Shown here: positions 59,637 to 64,000 of the stretch, piece after piece | Numbering within the stretch: the first letter of the stretch is position 1 | How the letters are laid out: every line of letters starts with the position of its first letter | Made by a program: the position numbers and the translations under genes | The notes under the pieces: model-generated | What the model was told of the DNA's origin: nothing | The model's input: the letters and a program-made list of their open reading frames with translations, nothing else | Database searches by the model: none | Origin: Serilophus lunatus | Lineage: Eukaryota; Chordata; Aves; Passeriformes; Eurylaimidae | Direction: 5' to 3' | Assembly (NCBI GenBank): GCA_013399895.1 | Contig: VXBA01005705.1 | Coordinates: 124,001-188,000, forward strand | DNA length: 64,000 bases

Positions 59637-62166
59637 TCGATAAGAATCTCTACATATCCCAGAAAATGTGGCAAAAAGAAAAGCAAAGTAATCAGCCCTA
59701 AAACTGTTAGTTAACAAACCAAGACAAGATAGTGAGACTCAGGATAAAAACCCCATCAGAAGTATTATGGCCAGTTACAGCCAGTGCAACTTGACATTCC
59801 TCTGATTTCAGAGGCAGCTTTGCAGGAATGTAAAGTAAGAGGATGGCATGTTCCTGAAACCTCAGTTTTATCCTAGCAGTCTTGGAAGATCTATGTGGTA
59901 TGCTAAAGCAGCCAGTGAAAAAGCTCAGGGGGTTGCATGTTGTTATTTGGTGGTTCCTGCAGGTATATACAAGGAAGCAATTGGAAAGGATTGTGAATAC
60001 AACTAATATATTAAGATTTCCCATGTCCTGCAGAACAGTCTGTGACTCATCGGCGATTTGGACAGCACTGAGATGTACATCATATCAAAGGAATTCTGCA
60101 GGGCCAGCTCTCTTGGCAAGCTTGTTGTGATCTATATCTCCAGAGCAACTTTGGTTATAGTGTGACCAACCAGTATAATTAAATCACCGGTGTCACTGCT
60201 GTCAGACAAATTGCCCCAAGCTTGTATAGCTCCCTCTGTTGGATTAACTACCAAGAGCTGCTCTTTACCTCGCAAAATGGGTGCTCCATCTCTCCAGCTT
60301 ATTGATGAATTAATAATTTGAATTATCTTGCTGTTTTTATGATATTTGGTCTGCTCTAGGTCAGTTTGATTATGTGGCTGAAGACCTTTACTTTGCACAT
60401 TAATAGAATTTAAATGCACTGATGTTTGAAGCTGCTGTGAAATCTCTCAAATTCAGTGTAGTTTTTCCAAGACATCTGAAGCCAGCTACTCCGTAAACTT
60501 TTTTGTTATGATGTCCTTAGTCCCACATGGACACAATGCAAATAGGTAGAAATGAAGGCTAGTGGTTTCATATTTTTACAGCTCGCTTGTGAAACATCTG
60601 AAATGCCCAGAGACTCTATGTGTGTCAGTGCTCTGCAGTTTTTGGTTGCTATTCATGTAACCCAGTGAGGCAGAAGAGAAGAGATAAGGGAAAGAAGAGA
60701 GGAAGATTTTCCTCTGCAGTTACTCTCCAGGGTTTTGTTCAGTCCAGTTTTAAATGGCTCAAGCTACTGAAGTGATTCAAGCTATGACATTTTGGCAGGG
60801 TGTGAAACAAAATCTGGCAGAGGTGCTATGACTGAAGGGCTGGTTTTGTTCTCTGAAATGTGTGGCAAATCTCTCACTGGCTTCAGTCAGAGCAGGATCA
60901 GGTCCTCAGAGTCATTCAGTTTGAATAAGCTCAGCGAAACCAGCAAAAGAATCCAATTTTGTTGTACCATTACACTGTTACAATCTCTTTCAGGCTCACT
61001 CTCCTCTGTTTACAGTGTCCTCCCATGCAACTAAGACTTTCTGTGTAGAAAAAATGAGCTGCTTTTGTTAGATTTTGAGCAATAAATAGCCCTGGATTAG
61101 GAGTCTCTGTCTGATGTCTCATTCAGACCGTCTCTTCCATTACCTAGCTTTGTTTTTAAGCCCTGATACTGGTAGTGGAAGCTCTCCAGAGGCATATTTA
61201 AAAAAATCAATAAAGAGAGGAAAAGCTGATTTTAAAATTATTTTTATTATTATTTTCTTTGTAAGATAGCCCATTAAACTTGGGGAGTCCCTAATGAAAA
61301 AAGTTTACTGCAGTCTTCTTTTTACACACTTGCAGAGTTGTCTTTCCTTGATATTATAGCTTTCTTTTTTATTTCTCCCCAATAATAGGTAAAAGGAAAT
61401 TTAAAAAAATAACATAGTTCTGAATGATTTGGATTAATTTCAATTTCACAAGTGTTATTCCGGTTTTCTTACTGGTTTAGCAGGAGATGTTGAGCTCAAG
61501 CTATGTATAAATCCATTTCTGTGTTATTCCACGTGGTCACAGAGGAGGATTTACCTCATCATAGGTCTATAGTAAAACACAATAAAATAAATTGAAAAGT
61601 GATTATGAGTATCTGTTATAGAACCATTGCAACTCTGTAAGCTGAATCCTGGACAGAAAGCCTGTCACAGACTGGTCTGTTGGGAAATCTGTTCTAGGCA
61701 GCAAATTTACATTTCAAGCAATGTTATGTTTTTCTGAATTCTTTGTATTGAGAAGATTAGAGCCATGAGACTGTCCAGAGAACCTCTTCACTCCTGAGGC
61801 CAGGACAGTCACCCCAACAGTTCTAAGAAGGCTGTCACACAATGTTGCGGGTCAGGACCATTTACTTTTACCGGTGGCTGAACAAGAGCCAGCATCCATA
61901 CACAGTTCTGTGATTTCTCCAGGTATTTTGCCAGTTGGGAGACTGGTTCTCATGCGCTTGAGATGTTTGTCTGCCGTTACTATGCTACTTTCCACACTTT
62001 CTTCACTGTCAGCAATTCCTTCATGCTCCAAAGGCCCAAGTGAATAAGCAGTATTTACGACCTCCCCCTTCCCCCACACCTCTCAGCAGTGCTCCTCTTG
62101 CTCTCCCTGGGTGCCTCGTTCTTTGTCTGCAGCTGCCTGTGTTTTGTAAAGCAGAGCTGCTGTCAC

Positions 62167-62366
62167 GATTCTTCACTGTGAGAGTGGTGAGGCACTGGAA
62201 CGGGTTGCTCAGAGAAGCTGTGGATGCCCCATCCCTGGGAAGTATCTGAGGTCAGGCTGGACAGGGCTTTGACACCTAAAAAAAGGTGTCCCTGTCCATG
62301 GCAGAGGGTTGGAACAAGACAACCTTTAAGGTCCCATCTAAAGCTTTCTAAGATTCTATGATTCGC
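62167..62366 (+). mobile_element. CR1 LINE 3' tail, plus sense
   Basis: GAGAGTGGTGAGGCACTGGA, then GGATGCCCCATCCCTGGGA, TGTCCATGGCAGAGGGTTGG and CTAAGATTCTATGATT: well-preserved CR1 end. Confidence 0.9.
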
Positions 62367-64000
62367 AGTCGAGGTGGAACACTGATCACTAATGCAGCGT
62401 TTCTAAACCATATTTGTATTCTCAGCTTAGGCTGGTTGGCGGGTTCAGGGAGGGAAGGGAATTTCAAAAATGAGGTGAATGATTAAATAAGACTGGGAGA
62501 GGGGGAAGAAAGGGGAAAGGAGAGAAAGTGGGACTAGATGTTTCAAGAAGCAGCTGGAGAAGAATAGGGACAGGGAGGGATAGGGGCTTTTTGGACTGCT
62601 GGCAGAGGGAAGTTCTGATGCAGGGAAGTATAGCTACGACTGCAGTTGGAGATTGAGAGAGGAAATTCTGAGTCCCTGCTTTTGGAGCACATCAATACTG
62701 CTTTTAATATCTGAAAACAGACTTCTCTGTTATGGCACTCATTTCCACAGATTCTTGCACAATGTAGGATTAACATACAAATGGTCAGCCCCTGGAATTT
62801 GCACAGCTCCAATGACTGACCCAATGTGTTTGAAGCATATGCCCTCAACCACAAAAATGAGCTCGTGGCATTCAAATTTGTTTTCTACCTAAGATTAATT
62901 ACCAGTGGCTACTCACATTTTTTCAAAAAAACAAACTATTTAGATCATTGTGAAAACATACAAAAACCAGGATCCTATACAGCTCCAAAGAAGCTCACAG
63001 TACAGGGTAAAACTCCCCCCATGTTTTCAAGATTTAATTAGCAGCCTGCCTCAAAACTTAGATATATGTGTTTAAATTCAGCTGTTAGCTAATGAATCAA
63101 AGGCTGACCTCACTTTTAAGCCGTTGCCCATTTGTATTTTACGACTTCCAGAGATACACAAGGCTTCCAGAATCAAATAGTCATTTGTGGCTTCCCTAGT
63201 ATTCTCCCTGACTTGCTGACTGCTCACCAAAGCTCTTAGCTGCCTCTGTGCAATTTCCTGGCTAACGGAGATCTGGAATGTAAAAGTGTATTCATCACCA
63301 GAGGTTTTGCAAGATTCCAGGACTTCAGTGAAGCGGTAAGAGATGCTTTAAAATTGAAATGGCAGGAAGGTTCCTCTGAGTTTTCAATCAACTGTAGGGT
63401 AACTTAACCAACATGAGAGTAACCCTTAAGGAGAACTGAATTATTTGGGATTTAAGTATCAAAAAAATGCACCAGGTTGTAATAACTGTTGTAACTGTAA
63501 CAGACAGATCCTGGCCCTTTACCGTGAGCCTCTCAGTACAGAAATGGAGGACTATGTGGCAAGTGGGAACATGTACAGTATGACTATGACATTCTAACTT
63601 TTTATCCAGAGTGAAACAACTGCATATAGCAAAATATTGAGAAATGGTAGTGCATAAGCTACATTTTCAACTTCAGTCCTATGATCAGACAAGTGTAACC
63701 CGGAGCCAGCTTTGCTAAAACAGTGACCCTAGTTCCTACCTCTGTATTTGAACTCATTGTAGGCAGAAAAATCTTAGCTAACCTTTCTTCAGGTTGGTAG
63801 GAAGTGCATGTATGTCCATGTTAAATATGCATCAGATATAATGTGCTACTTGTATGCATTTTGGAGCTGATTTTAACTGTTTTTGTGATGAGTATTACAC
63901 ACCGTCTAACATTAGGATGTGTAAGATAGGAACCAGATGCTGCTTTCTGCTAGTCAGGTGTTCTGGTCCTTTTGTTATTTTTTACTTTGCTTTTCTGGCA
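62367..64000. other. intergenic, right end of window
   Basis: Purine-rich sequence at about 62440-62590, then AT-rich DNA to the edge. No exon or repeat family was recognised. Confidence 0.55.

Larger units (their letters stand above)
58054..62166. other. intergenic with AT-rich candidate regulatory island
   Basis: No exon or CR1 was recognised. The stretch at 59290-59640 carries POU and homeodomain-type motifs, described separately. Confidence 0.55.

Noticed and set aside
60100..60420. Possible conserved non-coding element or small exon
   Set aside because: It looks less repetitive than its surroundings, but no motif or splice signal supports a specific call without alignments.
1..64000. 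tRNA, rRNA, CRISPR arrays or bacterial-type operons
   Set aside because: None was recognised by eye, and the window is vertebrate nuclear DNA. Small RNAs such as snoRNAs inside introns cannot be excluded without a covariance-model search.

Overview
The window looks like nuclear DNA from a bird. It has AT-rich introns and intergenic DNA, CpG-rich islands at promoters, many truncated CR1 LINE tails ending in the avian 'ATTCTATGATT'-type 3' end, and vertebrate genes with GT-AG introns. Three genes can be read by joining exons: the 3' end of RSF1 (+), all of CLNS1A/pICln (+) and all of AQP11 (-). The same order and relative orientation (RSF1 and CLNS1A in one direction, AQP11 convergent to CLNS1A) is known at human 11q14, so synteny supports the calls. 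PAK1 would be expected to the right, but no PAK1 exon was recognised.

Layout: 1-8.9 kb holds the last two recognisable RSF1 exons (298-489, 1054-1628) and a probable 7 kb 3' UTR ending at an AATAAA near 8860. 8.9-12.2 kb is intergenic. The CLNS1A CpG island and exon 1 are at 12.2-12.6 kb. CLNS1A exons 2-6 lie at 16.2-20.9 kb, with a probable non-coding exon 7 at 23.4 kb. AQP11 runs leftward from 39521 to 27721 in three exons. Beyond 40 kb there is no supported gene: about 24 kb of repeat-bearing intergenic DNA with candidate CTCF and homeodomain/POU sites.

Assembly quality matters here. A 1,696-bp block (10561-12256) recurs, without a difference in the stretches compared, at 12623-14318. The second copy starts right after a single n and stops at a 125-bp N run. 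This is most simply a false tandem duplication created at the hard-to-assemble GC-rich CLNS1A promoter. A second N run (39814-39943) interrupts the AQP11 CpG island.

Functionally the genes are unrelated neighbours: RSF1 is a chromatin-remodelling subunit, CLNS1A an snRNP-assembly chaperone, and AQP11 an intracellular aquaporin. I found no novel multigene system. The points most worth a second look are the assembly artefact, a strong-Kozak upstream in-frame ATG in CLNS1A, the short divergent last AQP11 exon, a run of same-orientation CTCF-like motifs right of AQP11, and a CpG-dense block at 40.6-41.1 kb that looks like a young insertion.
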